From: Novosphingopyxis sp965218915
Lineage (GTDB): Bacteria > Pseudomonadota > Alphaproteobacteria > Sphingomonadales > Sphingomonadaceae
Length of the DNA stretch: 64,000 nt
Direction: 5' to 3'
NCBI RefSeq assembly: GCF_965218915.1
Contig: NZ_OZ244708.1
Coordinates: forward strand, 1,550,001 to 1,614,000
Shown piece by piece: positions 15,913 to 24,250 of the stretch (position 1 is its first letter; every line of letters begins with the position of its first letter). Position numbers and translations under genes: made by a program. The notes beneath the pieces are model-generated. The model saw nothing but the letters and a program-made list of their open reading frames with translations. It made no database searches and had not been told where the DNA came from.

Positions 15913-16599
15913 TCATGCGTCGGCATCCGATGGCGGGCCGGTGCCCTCGTCCTTCGCAGCGGTGCCGTCCTCGGCCTGATCGATCGAGGCTTCCTCGAAC
16001 ACCTCGGCGGCATCGGCCGCGCTCTCTGCGTTTTCTTCGCCTTCGCTGTCGCCATCGCCAGCGACTTCAGCGGCAAGCTGGCGCAGCTCAGCTTGGTCGT
16101 CCTCGAACATCTGTGCGATGACGTCCACGCCGTCACGCTGAAGCTGTGCTTCGTCATCCGAACGCGCGACGTTGACCCTGACAGTCGAGACCACCTCGGG
16201 ATGCAGCATGACGCGCACGTCGTACATGCCGATCGATTTGATAGGACGCTCGAGCACGATCATCGACTTGGTGACTTCGGCGCCCTGATCGTTGAGACCG
16301 TTTTCGATATCGCGCACCGAGGCCGAACCGTAAAGCTGGCCGGTGTTGGAGGCGGCGCGGATCAGCGTCACTTCCAGCCCGTCGACGTCCTTCGACTTGG
16401 TCTCGGCCTCGCCGCGCTTCGAAGCGTTGTCCGCCTCGATCCGCTCGCGATTGGCCTCGAACACCGCGCGATTCGCCTTGTTGGCGCGCAGGGCCTTTTT
16501 GCCCGGCAGCAGGAAATTGCGGGCGTAGCCGTCCTTGACGGTAACCACGTCGCCGATCGTGCCGAGCTTCTCGACGCGTTCCAGTAGAATGAGATCCAT
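15913..16599 (-). CDS. rplI: 50S ribosomal protein L9 with long acidic tail
   Basis: L9 binds 23S rRNA at the base of the L1 stalk. The N-domain is intact (MDLILLERVEKLGTIGDVVT, VKDGYARNFLLPGKKA), followed by the long connecting helix and C-domain (ITSVRVNVARSDDEAQ-like region). At 228 residues it is far longer than the usual about 150; residues from about 170 on are an Ala/Glu/Asp-rich tail (AADAAEVFEEASIDQAEDG). Such tails are frequent in alphaproteobacterial L9 and are probably disordered. It is the last gene of rpsF-rpsR-rplI, 12 bases after rpsR. Confidence 0.95.
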   Translation of the reverse strand: MDLILLERVEKLGTIGDVVTVKDGYARNFLLPGKKALRANKANRAVFEANRERIEADNASKRGEAETKSKDVDGLEVTLIRAASNTGQLYGSASVRDIENGLNDQGAEVTKSMIVLERPIKSIGMYDVRVMLHPEVVSTVRVNVARSDDEAQLQRDGVDVIAQMFEDDQAELRQLAAEVAGDGDSEGEENAESAADAAEVFEEASIDQAEDGTAAKDEGTGPPSDADA

Positions 16600-16611
16600 G
16601 GGCTCTGCTCC

Positions 16612-16836
16612 TTACTTCACGACGTACGGGAGCAGGCCGATGTGGCGTGCACGCTTGATCGCGCGGGACAGCTCGCGCTGCTTCTTGGCCGACACCGCGG
16701 TGATCCGGCTGGGGACGATCTTGCCGCGTTCGGAGATATATCCCTGCAGCAGCTTCACGTCCTTGAAATCGATCTTCGGCGCATCGGCCCCGCTGAACGG
16801 GCAGGTCTTGCGGCGGCGGAAAAAGGGTCGTGCCAT
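16612..16836 (-). CDS. rpsR: 30S ribosomal protein S18
   Basis: A 74-residue protein of the small-subunit platform, where it pairs with S6. Family phrases are clear: FFRRRKTCPFSGADAPKIDF, DVKLLQGYISERGKIVPSRI and ITAVSAKKQRELSRAIKRAR. Length is normal. It starts 3 bases after rpsF and is followed by rplI, the standard order in alphaproteobacteria. Confidence 0.97.
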   Translation of the reverse strand: MARPFFRRRKTCPFSGADAPKIDFKDVKLLQGYISERGKIVPSRITAVSAKKQRELSRAIKRARHIGLLPYVVK

Positions 16837-16839
16837 GAT

Positions 16840-17247
16840 TTAGTTCCTCTCGTCCCGGTCGCGACCGCGGCCGCCATCACGCCCACCATCGCGGCCGCCC
16901 TTGCGATCACCGCGATCGCTGCGGTCGCTCTTGCGCATCTGGACCGAAGGTTCGGTCTCCAGCTCGTCGACGCGGATCGTGAGATAACGGATCACATCCT
17001 CGTTCACGCGGGTCTGGCGCTCCAGCTCGGCGACGACGCCCGGAGGCGCCTCGATGTTGAGCATGACGTAATGCGCCTTGCGGTTCTTCTGGATCTTGTA
17101 GGCGAGCGACTTCAGGCCCCAGGTCTCGGTCTTGGTGACCTTGCCCTCATTGTCCTCGACGATCTTGGTTGCGTTCTGGGCCAGCGTATCGACCTGAGCC
17201 TGGCTCAGATCCTGGCGCGCCAGAAACACATGCTCGTATAACGGCAT
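16840..17247 (-). CDS. rpsF: 30S ribosomal protein S6
   Basis: A 135-residue S6 protein. The body (MPLYEHVFLARQDLSQAQVD, WGLKSLAYKIQKNRKAHYVM, VIRYLTIRVDEL) is standard; the C-terminal 25 residues are a charged Arg/Asp/Gly tail (DRGDRKGGRDGGRDGGRGRD), usual in this order of bacteria. It is the first gene of the ribosomal operon, so its promoter should lie in 17248-17400. Confidence 0.97.
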   Translation of the reverse strand: MPLYEHVFLARQDLSQAQVDTLAQNATKIVEDNEGKVTKTETWGLKSLAYKIQKNRKAHYVMLNIEAPPGVVAELERQTRVNEDVIRYLTIRVDELETEPSVQMRKSDRSDRGDRKGGRDGGRDGGRGRDRDERN

Positions 17248-17673
17248 GGGATATATCCTTGTCTACCACCGATCGCTGACGCCGCACCATGCGGAACGCC
17301 CCTCCGGCTTTCTTCGTATTTCCGGCAGGGCAGGCCCCCGGCGGAAGCGGCGCGTCTAGGGCAAGCGCGCGGGGAAAGCAAGGCCGGTGGGGCGGAGGCT
17401 CGCGCAACATTATTTTTCAAAGGCTACAAAGTGAACGAGATGCTGTTGCGGAATCGCGTAGGGATATGTCCTACATTTGTCAGCACCGGACGGGCCGCCA
17501 TCGCAGCGGCACGCGCACGAATTTTCCTACATTGCAAGCGCAGGATTGCATGGCCGCTGTCGGTTGCTCACCGGTCATGATCACGCAATCCTTTCGCCAC
17601 CAGACGTGCCTGTTGCGCGGGTGCCGAAAAAATGCTTGCGTCGTCCCCAAGGGGCGACCCTACAAGCGGCTGC
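17248..17673. other. Divergent intergenic region rpsF / MerR gene
   Basis: About 425 bases without a supported gene. It must contain the promoters for the ribosomal operon (minus) and the MerR operon (plus). A 17-base dyad lies at 17458-17474 (GTAGG, 7 bases, CCTAC). No other structure was recognised. Confidence 0.5.
17458..17474. promoter_or_regulatory. Dyad, possible operator
   Basis: GTAGGGATATGTCCTAC has perfect 5-base arms (GTAGG/CCTAC) and a partly palindromic centre. Length and symmetry are like MerR-family operators, which lie between the -35 and -10 boxes, and a MerR-type gene starts 200 bases downstream. No clear flanking promoter boxes were found, so this is tentative. Confidence 0.25.
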
Positions 17674-18453
17674 ATGACGAGAACCAAACGGCCGTCCAAA
17701 GTGCAGTTTCCCGATGGCGCGGCTGATATCGCGCGTCGTTTCGGTATCACGATCAAGGCCTTGCGCCTTTATGAAAAGGCAGGATTGATCCGACCGGTCC
17801 GGGACGAACGCGGCTGGCGGACCTATGGCCAGGCAGAATGCGAACGACTGCATGTCGTGCTGCTGCTACGGCGTTTCGGCTTGACGATCGCCCGGATCGG
17901 CGAACTTCTGGCCCACCGTTCGCCTGATCTTGCGGCAGTCCTGGACCTTCAGGAACAGGCTCTGACGGATCAACGTCGCCGAATCGACGAGGCGTTGGCA
18001 CTGATCGCCAGCGCTCGCGACCGCGTGGCCGCTGGGGAGGAGATCGACCCGGTTGCGCTGGCGGAATTGGCGCGGTCGGAACCGTTTCGCCTGCGCTGGA
18101 CGCCGGCATTGGAGAAATTGTCGGCGGAGACATTCACCCCGGATCAGCAGCGCCGCCTTGCCAGGATCGCTCCGGCGGTCGAGGCGGAATGGAACGCGCT
18201 ATACCGTGAACTGAACGAAATCGTCGGTGATGCCCCGGACACGCCGCATGCCATGGAACTCGGCCGCAGGGCATCGGCGTTGATCGTCCGCATGACGGGC
18301 GACGACGACGAAATGCGCGGCGCGTTGACCCGCTTCTGGCAAGGGGGCTTCGCGGACCCGGCACTGGCCGCCTCCTTACCGATGGATTCGACGCGCTGGC
18401 ATTTTCTCGGTGCGGCGATGGCTGCCCACGCAAGCAAGGTGAAAGGCAAGTGA
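17674..18453 (+). CDS. MerR-family transcriptional regulator with TipAS-like effector domain
   Basis: A 259-residue regulator. Residues about 15-85 are the MerR winged helix (ARRFGITIKALRLYEKAGLI, GWRTYGQAECERLHVVLLLR), then a coiled-coil dimer helix (about 90-125). The C-terminal half (about 150-255) resembles the TipAS antibiotic-recognition domain. A longer frame exists, but ATG 17674 gives the normal N-terminus. Its stop overlaps the next start (GTGA), so it is co-translated with a membrane protein and a Rieske oxygenase; it probably regulates this three-gene operon in response to a small molecule. Confidence 0.82.
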   Translation: MTRTKRPSKVQFPDGAADIARRFGITIKALRLYEKAGLIRPVRDERGWRTYGQAECERLHVVLLLRRFGLTIARIGELLAHRSPDLAAVLDLQEQALTDQRRRIDEALALIASARDRVAAGEEIDPVALAELARSEPFRLRWTPALEKLSAETFTPDQQRRLARIAPAVEAEWNALYRELNEIVGDAPDTPHAMELGRRASALIVRMTGDDDEMRGALTRFWQGGFADPALAASLPMDSTRWHFLGAAMAAHASKVKGK

Positions 18454-19061
18454 GCCGTGTCCTGCCCCTGATCAAGGGATTGCTCCATAACTTCGGCGGA
18501 CTGGTGCTCTACTGGACGGTGCTACTGGCCTTCGGCGTCAAACCGGCGATCGTCGTCACCTTGCTGTTCATCTCGGGCGAGGGGGGATGGCGTCTGAAAA
18601 CGCACCGGCCGTTCCCGCCGCTCTGGTGGTTCGCCAATGGCGCCGCGCTGCTGTTCGGCGTGATCGACCTGTGGGCGCGCACGCCCTTCATGATCCGCTA
18701 CGAAGGGGCGATAATCAATCTCGTAACCGCCGGGGCCTTCGCGCTAGGCGCGCTCGGCCCGCAGCCGCTGGTGTTGCGGATCGCGCGGCAGCACAAATCC
18801 GATATTCCTGCCGATCGGCCCGAGGTGATCCGCTTCTTCCGCGCCTTCACTCTTGCCTGGGCGCTCTATTTCGTCGCTCGTGCCGGTGCTTTTCTGTGGA
18901 TCATGTCGGCCTTCCCGCTGGCGCAGGCCCTCGCGATCCGTACTGCCGTTGCATGGACCAGTCTCGGCGTGATGCTGCTCGCCAGCTTCAACGGTCGCCG
19001 CGTGTTCGACGCGTGCCAGCGGCTGGGCTTTCTCAAATCTTCCGACGAGCACGGCCTGTGA
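18450..19061 (+). CDS. Membrane protein, septation protein A (YciB/VC0807)-like
   Basis: A 203-residue integral membrane protein with about five segments (for example LYWTVLLAFGVKPAIVVTLL, WWFANGAALLFGVIDLW, FFRAFTLAWALYFVARAGAF). It resembles the VC0807/intracellular septation-like group I know from proteobacteria, but the assignment is loose. It starts at GTG overlapping the regulator stop and ends overlapping the oxygenase start. Function in this operon is unknown. Confidence 0.6.
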   Translation: MSRVLPLIKGLLHNFGGLVLYWTVLLAFGVKPAIVVTLLFISGEGGWRLKTHRPFPPLWWFANGAALLFGVIDLWARTPFMIRYEGAIINLVTAGAFALGALGPQPLVLRIARQHKSDIPADRPEVIRFFRAFTLAWALYFVARAGAFLWIMSAFPLAQALAIRTAVAWTSLGVMLLASFNGRRVFDACQRLGFLKSSDEHGL

Positions 19062-20035
19062 GGGCTCCCGACACAAAGGCGGATCGCGTCCCATTGCCTC
19101 GAAACGCCTGGTATATCGGCGCCCCCACCACCCGGCTCGACAAGGCGCCCGTGCCGATCGTTATCCACGGCCTTCCCGTCGTTCTGTTCCGCGATGCCGA
19201 CGGTCATGCCCGTGCGTTGCATGATCGCTGTTCTCACCGGGGCGTGGCGCTGTCGCTCGGTACAATCGCGGATGGCATGATGGCCTGCGCCTATCACGGC
19301 TGGCGGTTCGATGGCGAGGGCCGCTGCCGCCATATCCCGTCGCTTCGCGATGATCAGAGGATCAGGAACACGCAGATCCGCTCTTATCCCTGTGTCGAGC
19401 AGGACGGCTATATCTGGCTGTGGACCGGCGACGATGAACCCGGCGATCGTCCACTGGCGATTGAGAAGTTCGACCGTTTCCAATGGCTGCAGGGCGCGAT
19501 CGAACTGGCGTGCGAGGCGATCCTGCCGATCGAGAACAATCTCGACATCTGCCATGCCGCCTTCACCCATCCCGAACTTCATCCCCAATGGTTCAGGGCG
19601 CAGGCCGTGGGCTTGGTTCCCACGCGCTACGAACTCGATATGTCCGCCACCAACCTGACCGTGCGCGGGCCGGAGACATTGCTAAGCTTCGATCTGCCGG
19701 ATCGGGTGACGGTCGGCGGCGGCGAAGGTTTCCGCCTGATACTGCATCACGTCCCGACCATTCCGGGCCGGTGTATCCAGCACTGGCTGTTACGGCGCGA
19801 ACCCGTCACTGAAGCCGAGCCGCCATTCTGGTCTACCGAAGAGCCCGAAATTCTCGCGCAGGACCGCCTCGTACTGGAATCGGCGCAACGGACTTATGAC
19901 GCGGAGGGCGATGCATTCGAGCGCAGTGTCGAAGCCGACGCCACCACCCTTGCGGCCCGTCGTCTGCTCGCCGCTGCCACGCGCGATCCTGCGTCGGCAA
20001 CTCAGATGAAGCGGTCGGTCCTCGTCCGCAGCTGA
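19058..20035 (+). CDS. Rieske non-heme iron oxygenase, vanillate O-demethylase-like
   Basis: A 325-residue oxygenase component. The Rieske [2Fe-2S] motif is DRCSHRGVALSLGTI (Cys-x-His) plus MACAYHGWRFDGEG (Cys-x2-His). The mononuclear iron ligands appear as ENNLDICHAAFTH (Asp, His, His). The start MRAPDTKADRVPLPRNAWYI at GTG 19058 overlaps the previous stop; a longer frame upstream is a shadow. Family members demethylate or hydroxylate aromatic and related compounds, using a separate reductase not found nearby. The MerR regulator of the operon may sense its substrate. Confidence 0.85.
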   Translation: MRAPDTKADRVPLPRNAWYIGAPTTRLDKAPVPIVIHGLPVVLFRDADGHARALHDRCSHRGVALSLGTIADGMMACAYHGWRFDGEGRCRHIPSLRDDQRIRNTQIRSYPCVEQDGYIWLWTGDDEPGDRPLAIEKFDRFQWLQGAIELACEAILPIENNLDICHAAFTHPELHPQWFRAQAVGLVPTRYELDMSATNLTVRGPETLLSFDLPDRVTVGGGEGFRLILHHVPTIPGRCIQHWLLRREPVTEAEPPFWSTEEPEILAQDRLVLESAQRTYDAEGDAFERSVEADATTLAARRLLAAATRDPASATQMKRSVLVRS

Positions 20036-20079
20036 AGACTCGATACCCTCAAGGCTCGTCGCCGAAGTCGGTTCGGTAT

Positions 20080-21477
20080 TTATCCACGGTTTCCCAAGTG
20101 CTTAACCAGTCCTTGTGTAAAGTCGATCAAGGTATCGTCCCGTGCACCCATCACCAGGATACGATCGCCGGCCCGCGCCAACCCCACCAGCCGGTCGCCG
20201 ACATCCGCGCGCGCCGCCACATAATCCGCCGTGCCGCGCGCCGCCTGGATCCTTTCCACGATGTCCGCGCTGCCCACGCTGCGGTCGGTGGTGCCGCCGA
20301 AATAGACCGGGTCACACAGGAACAGGCGGTCGTCTGCGTCCAGTTCCTCGGAGAACATAGCGGCCAGTTCGTCGCCCATGACGCGCAGCGGGCCGTAGCC
20401 ATGGGGCTGAAAGAAGACCAGCAGGCGGCCTTCGAACGCTTTGAGCGTGCGCAGGGTGGCGGCGATCTTTTCCGGGTTGTGACCGAAATCGTCGATCACG
20501 GTGACGCCATCGGCCTGACCCACCACGTCGAAGCGGCGGCGCAGACCCTTGTAGCGGCCGATCGCGGCGGCGGCGTCCGCGATGGGGACGCCCGCCGTCT
20601 CGGCCGCGGCGATGGCGGCAAGCGCGTTGGCGATGTTGTGGCGGCCGGGCACCTGCATCGTCACCGGATAGCCCTTGCCGCGCGCCTCCAGCGTGAAGCA
20701 GCTGGAGAAGGGTTCTTCGACCACGTCCACGGCGCGGAAATTGGCGCCGTCCGAGAAACCGAAGCCGGTGACGCCGGTGATCTGCAACCCTTCGATCAGC
20801 GCCTCGCTTTCCGCGTCGTCGGCGTTCCAGATCACATGGGTGGCGCGGCGCGCGAAATCGCCGAACAGCGCGCGCAGTTCCTCCATCGACTTGTGATCGA
20901 GGCTGATGTTCGTCAGTACCGCGATTGTGGGATCGAACAGCGCGATCGATCCGTCGCTCTCGTCGACCTCGCTGACGAACGGCGCGCCGGAGCCGATGCG
21001 CGCGCTGGCAAAGCCGCCGTCCTCGTCGATGAAATTCTTCATCACTGCGCCGTTCATGATGGTCGGGTCGCGGCCGCAATCAGCGAGAATCCAGCCGGTC
21101 ATGCCGGTGACGGTCGATTTGCCGCTGGTGCCGCCGACCGCGATCGGCAGTTCGGCGGCGTTGAACAGCTCGGCCAGCAGCTCGGCGCGCGTCATCCGCT
21201 CGCAGCCGAGCCGGTTGGCGGCGGCGATGTCCGGCACGCTGTCCTCGATCGCGGCGCTGGCGACGAGCGTCTGGCCTTTCTGCAAACCGCTGCCATCCTG
21301 CGGAAACAGGGCGATGCCCTTCGTGCGCAGCCAGTCGAACTTATCCGCGCTGCGTCCCTGATCGAGCGCCCGGTCCGATCCGGATACGCTGGCGCCGCGC
21401 GCTGCCAAGATGGAGGCGAGCGAGAGCATGCCGGAGCCGCCCACACCGCAGAAGAAATAGGAATTGGCCTTGGTCAT
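20080..21477 (-). CDS. mpl: Mur ligase family, Mpl/MurC-like
   Basis: A 465-residue ligase. Features: N-terminal UDP-binding glycine-rich turn (FFCGVGGSGMLSLASILAAR), ATP loop AVGGTSGKSTVTGMTGW, central DESDGSIALFDPTIAVLTNI and HKSMEEL, and C-terminal RRFDVVGQADGVTVIDDFGH. It is either UDP-N-acetylmuramate--alanine ligase-like or Mpl, which couples recovered tripeptide to UDP-MurNAc in wall recycling. I prefer Mpl because it is divergent from an LD-carboxypeptidase and not in a division/cell-wall cluster, but MurC paralogue is possible. The two genes share a 52-base divergent promoter region. Confidence 0.72.
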   Translation of the reverse strand: MTKANSYFFCGVGGSGMLSLASILAARGASVSGSDRALDQGRSADKFDWLRTKGIALFPQDGSGLQKGQTLVASAAIEDSVPDIAAANRLGCERMTRAELLAELFNAAELPIAVGGTSGKSTVTGMTGWILADCGRDPTIMNGAVMKNFIDEDGGFASARIGSGAPFVSEVDESDGSIALFDPTIAVLTNISLDHKSMEELRALFGDFARRATHVIWNADDAESEALIEGLQITGVTGFGFSDGANFRAVDVVEEPFSSCFTLEARGKGYPVTMQVPGRHNIANALAAIAAAETAGVPIADAAAAIGRYKGLRRRFDVVGQADGVTVIDDFGHNPEKIAATLRTLKAFEGRLLVFFQPHGYGPLRVMGDELAAMFSEELDADDRLFLCDPVYFGGTTDRSVGSADIVERIQAARGTADYVAARADVGDRLVGLARAGDRILVMGARDDTLIDFTQGLVKHLGNRG

Positions 21478-21529
21478 GCCCGCTCGCTATGCGTGGGCCG
21501 CGAATTTGGCAATGCGGGAGTGAAACGCG

Positions 21530-22348
21530 ATGAGGATCGGCATTTGCGCGCCATCCACGCCGCTCAGCGAGGAACAGGCGGCCAAGGTCTGGTCGCTGGC
21601 CGAGGTGCATTATCCGGACGCCGAACTGATCTTTCACCCACAGTGTTTTTACGAAAGCGGCCATTATGCCGGCACCGACGCGCAGCGGCTGGACGCGTTC
21701 GTGCAGATGGCGAACGATCCGACGCTGGAGGCGCTGTGGTTCGCCAAGGGCGGCTATGGTGCGTGCCGCATTGCCGAGCAGGCGATCGCAGCGCTGGAGG
21801 CTCCGGCATTAACGAAAACCTATCTGGGCTATAGCGATGCGGGCTATCTGCTGGGCGCGTTGTACCGCGCCGGGGTGCGCCAGGTGGCGCATGGCCCGAT
21901 GCCGACGGACATTTCGCGCTATGGCGGCGCGGACACGGTGGGCCGCGCGCTCGACTGGCTGGTGCGGCGCGAGGCTTCGGCGCTGGAACCGGGGCTAGAG
22001 CCGGGCACGAAACATGCCGCGTTCAATCTGATCACGCTGGCGATGATGACCAACACGCCGCTGATGCCGGACCTGACCGGCCATGTGCTGATCGTGGAGG
22101 AGGTGGCGGAATATCTCTATTCGGTCGACCGGCTGTTCTTTCACCTGACGACGGTGCTGAAAGATGCCGGGCTGGCGGGGATCAGGTTGGGCCTGGTCAA
22201 CGCGGTGCCCGAAAATGACCGGCCCTTCGGCTCGAGCGCGGAGGACATCGCGCGGGACTGGTGCGCGCGCTCGGGCATCGCCTATCTGGGGCGTGCCGAG
22301 GTGGGCCATGCGGCGGACAACCGGGTGGTGCCGTTCGGGGAGCTCTGA
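21530..22348 (+). CDS. ldcA: LD-carboxypeptidase, peptidase family S66
   Basis: A 272-residue enzyme that removes the terminal D-Ala from the L,D-bond of murein tetrapeptide in cytoplasmic recycling. Catalytic Ser is in YLGYSDAGYL, Glu in LIVEEVAEYLY, and His in EVGHAADNRVVPFG. The N-terminus MRIGICAPSTPLSEEQ is typical. It is divergently transcribed from the Mpl-like ligase; tripeptide made by this enzyme is the substrate of Mpl, which fits the pairing. Confidence 0.88.
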   Translation: MRIGICAPSTPLSEEQAAKVWSLAEVHYPDAELIFHPQCFYESGHYAGTDAQRLDAFVQMANDPTLEALWFAKGGYGACRIAEQAIAALEAPALTKTYLGYSDAGYLLGALYRAGVRQVAHGPMPTDISRYGGADTVGRALDWLVRREASALEPGLEPGTKHAAFNLITLAMMTNTPLMPDLTGHVLIVEEVAEYLYSVDRLFFHLTTVLKDAGLAGIRLGLVNAVPENDRPFGSSAEDIARDWCARSGIAYLGRAEVGHAADNRVVPFGEL

Positions 22349-22368
22349 TCGTCCACCCAAAAATCCGT

Positions 22369-23202
22369 TCACCCTTGCCCGCAGGCTTGGCCCCGCCCGG
22401 CCACCGGAACATTGCCCTCCGCCCGCTTGAACGCCTCCTCCCAACCGACGAGGTTGCGCGTCGCATCGCGCACGAAGGGGCTGGCGCGGACATAGGCCAT
22501 GATCGCGCGTGCCAGCCAGCTGCCCGGCATACGCAGCGGCCTTGCCACTTGGCAGAGCAGGATGATGCGGGTTTCGCCCGTATTGTTCCATACCTCATGC
22601 TCATAGGTATCATCGAATACGACCCATTCGCCTTCGCGCCATTGAACGCGCTGATCGTCGACTTCCATCGTGCAATTGGCCGCGTCGCGCGGCACCTTGA
22701 GGCCGAGATGCGCGGTGATGAACGCCTTGGTGACGCCGCGGTGGCGCGGGATCACCGCGCCGGGTGCCAGGATCGAGAAGAAGGCGCTGTTGAGGCCGGG
22801 AATGCGCTCGACGAGCGCGGTGGTGCGCGGCGCGCGCGCGATGTTTTCGGCGATTCGCTGGCCGTAGCCGATCAGGAAGAAGCTGCGCCAGCTGTCGTCG
22901 GTGGCGATACCGTGATGATCGGGCGAAAGCTCTTTGAGCGGCGGGATTGCGTCGCGGTGACGATAGATCGCCATCGCTTCCTCGCGGATCACGTCGGCAT
23001 GACGCGATAGCTCCGCCGTCCACTCGAACGCGCGCGGGTCCATGACCGGGCTGTTCGGGATGCGCGAGAAACCCGCCATCCAGTCGTTCAGCGCGTGGCG
23101 GTGCTTCTGGAAGAACCTGAACAGAAACGACCGTTTGGGTTCCTGCGGGCCAACGGACGCTGTTGGTACGAAAGCCGAATTGTCGATCGGGGTGCTGGCC
23201 AT
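22369..23202 (-). CDS. Aspartyl/asparaginyl beta-hydroxylase family protein
   Basis: A 277-residue Fe(II)/2OG-dependent hydroxylase. The core is visible as APGAVIPRHRGVTKAFITAH (His, Arg), GEWVVFDDTYEHEVWNNTGE (Asp/His) and TRIILLCQVARPLRM. The family includes protein Asp/Asn hydroxylases and LpxO-type enzymes that 2-hydroxylate lipid A acyl chains; the sequence does not allow a choice, although many sphingomonad homologues are taken to be lipid-modifying. Two unrelated core genes flank it and no operon partner is seen. Confidence 0.82.
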   Translation of the reverse strand: MASTPIDNSAFVPTASVGPQEPKRSFLFRFFQKHRHALNDWMAGFSRIPNSPVMDPRAFEWTAELSRHADVIREEAMAIYRHRDAIPPLKELSPDHHGIATDDSWRSFFLIGYGQRIAENIARAPRTTALVERIPGLNSAFFSILAPGAVIPRHRGVTKAFITAHLGLKVPRDAANCTMEVDDQRVQWREGEWVVFDDTYEHEVWNNTGETRIILLCQVARPLRMPGSWLARAIMAYVRASPFVRDATRNLVGWEEAFKRAEGNVPVAGRGQACGQG

Positions 23203-23329
23203 GCTTCGCTCTCGGATTGTCGTTCAAATCAAATCCCCGCCCGAGAACTCATCTCGGCATCAATTGTGGCGAATTTTGGAACGAAGCATGGCTTTTGAAG
23301 GCAGGGTTATCGCCTTATTTCCACTGGCT

Positions 23330-24250
23330 TTATTCCTCGGGAAGGAAATCGGGCACCGAGAGATAGCGCTCGCCGGTATCGTAGTTGAAACCGAGCACGC
23401 GGGTGCCCGCGGGCAGGTCTTTCAGCTTCTGCGAAATCGCCGCCAGCGTGGCGCCCGAGGAAATGCCGACCAGGATGCCTTCCTCCGAAGCGGAGCGGCG
23501 CGCCCACTCCTTGGCGTCCTCCGGCTCGACCTGGATCGCGCCGTCGATCGACCGGGTGTGCAGGTTCTCCGGGATAAAGCCCGCGCCGATACCCTGGATC
23601 GGGTGCGGGCCGGGCTTGCCGCCCGAAATGACCGGCGATCCGGCCGGCTCCACCGCATAGGCCTTGAACTCGGGCCAGGCCTCTTTAAGCACCTCGGCGC
23701 AGCCGGTGATGTGGCCGCCGGTGCCGACCCCGGTGATCATCACGTCGATCGGCGCATCGGCGAAGTCGTTCAGAATCTCTCGCGCGGTGGCGCGCTTGTG
23801 CACCTCGAAATTGGCGGCGTTCTCGAACTGCTGCGGCACCCAGGCGCCGTCGGTCCGTTCGGCCAGCTTGGCCGCGCGGCTGATCGCGCCGCCCATGCCG
23901 CCTTCCTTGGGCGTCAGATCGAAGCTGGCGCCATAGGCCAGCATCAGCCGTCGCCGCTCGATCGACATGCTTTCGGGCATCACCAGGATCAGTTTGTAGC
24001 CCTTGACCGCCGCGACCATGGCGAGGCCGACGCCGGTGTTGCCCGAGGTCGGTTCGATGATCGTGCCGCCGGGTTTCAGCTTCCCGTCTTTCTCCGCCGC
24101 TTCGACCATCGCCAGCGCGATGCGGTCCTTGATCGATCCGCCGGGATTGGATCGCTCCGATTTCACCCAAACCTCATGGTCAGGGAACAGCTTGGACAGA
24201 CGGATATGCGGGGTGTTGCCGATAGTCTCGAGGATATTGGCGGCTTTCAT
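23330..24250 (-). CDS. cysK: Cysteine synthase A
   Basis: A 306-residue PLP enzyme that makes L-cysteine from O-acetylserine and sulfide. Lys for PLP is in NPGGSIKDRIALAMVEAAEK; the substrate loop is IIEPTSGNTGVGLAMVAAV; the phosphate-binding loop is MITGVGTGGHITGCAEVLK. Length and termini (ending YLSVPDFLPEE) are normal. The start ATG overlaps the MFS transporter stop (ATGA), so both are read from one mRNA. Confidence 0.95.
   Translation of the reverse strand: MKAANILETIGNTPHIRLSKLFPDHEVWVKSERSNPGGSIKDRIALAMVEAAEKDGKLKPGGTIIEPTSGNTGVGLAMVAAVKGYKLILVMPESMSIERRRLMLAYGASFDLTPKEGGMGGAISRAAKLAERTDGAWVPQQFENAANFEVHKRATAREILNDFADAPIDVMITGVGTGGHITGCAEVLKEAWPEFKAYAVEPAGSPVISGGKPGPHPIQGIGAGFIPENLHTRSIDGAIQVEPEDAKEWARRSASEEGILVGISSGATLAAISQKLKDLPAGTRVLGFNYDTGERYLSVPDFLPEE

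Noticed and set aside
18587..19057. A frame running upstream of the Rieske oxygenase through the membrane-protein gene
   Set aside because: It is the +2 shadow of the membrane-protein gene; GTG 19058, overlapping the previous stop, gives the normal Rieske N-terminus.
20098..21834. A 578-residue plus-strand frame opposite the Mur ligase gene
   Set aside because: Shadow; the minus strand carries the ATP loop and ligase motifs.
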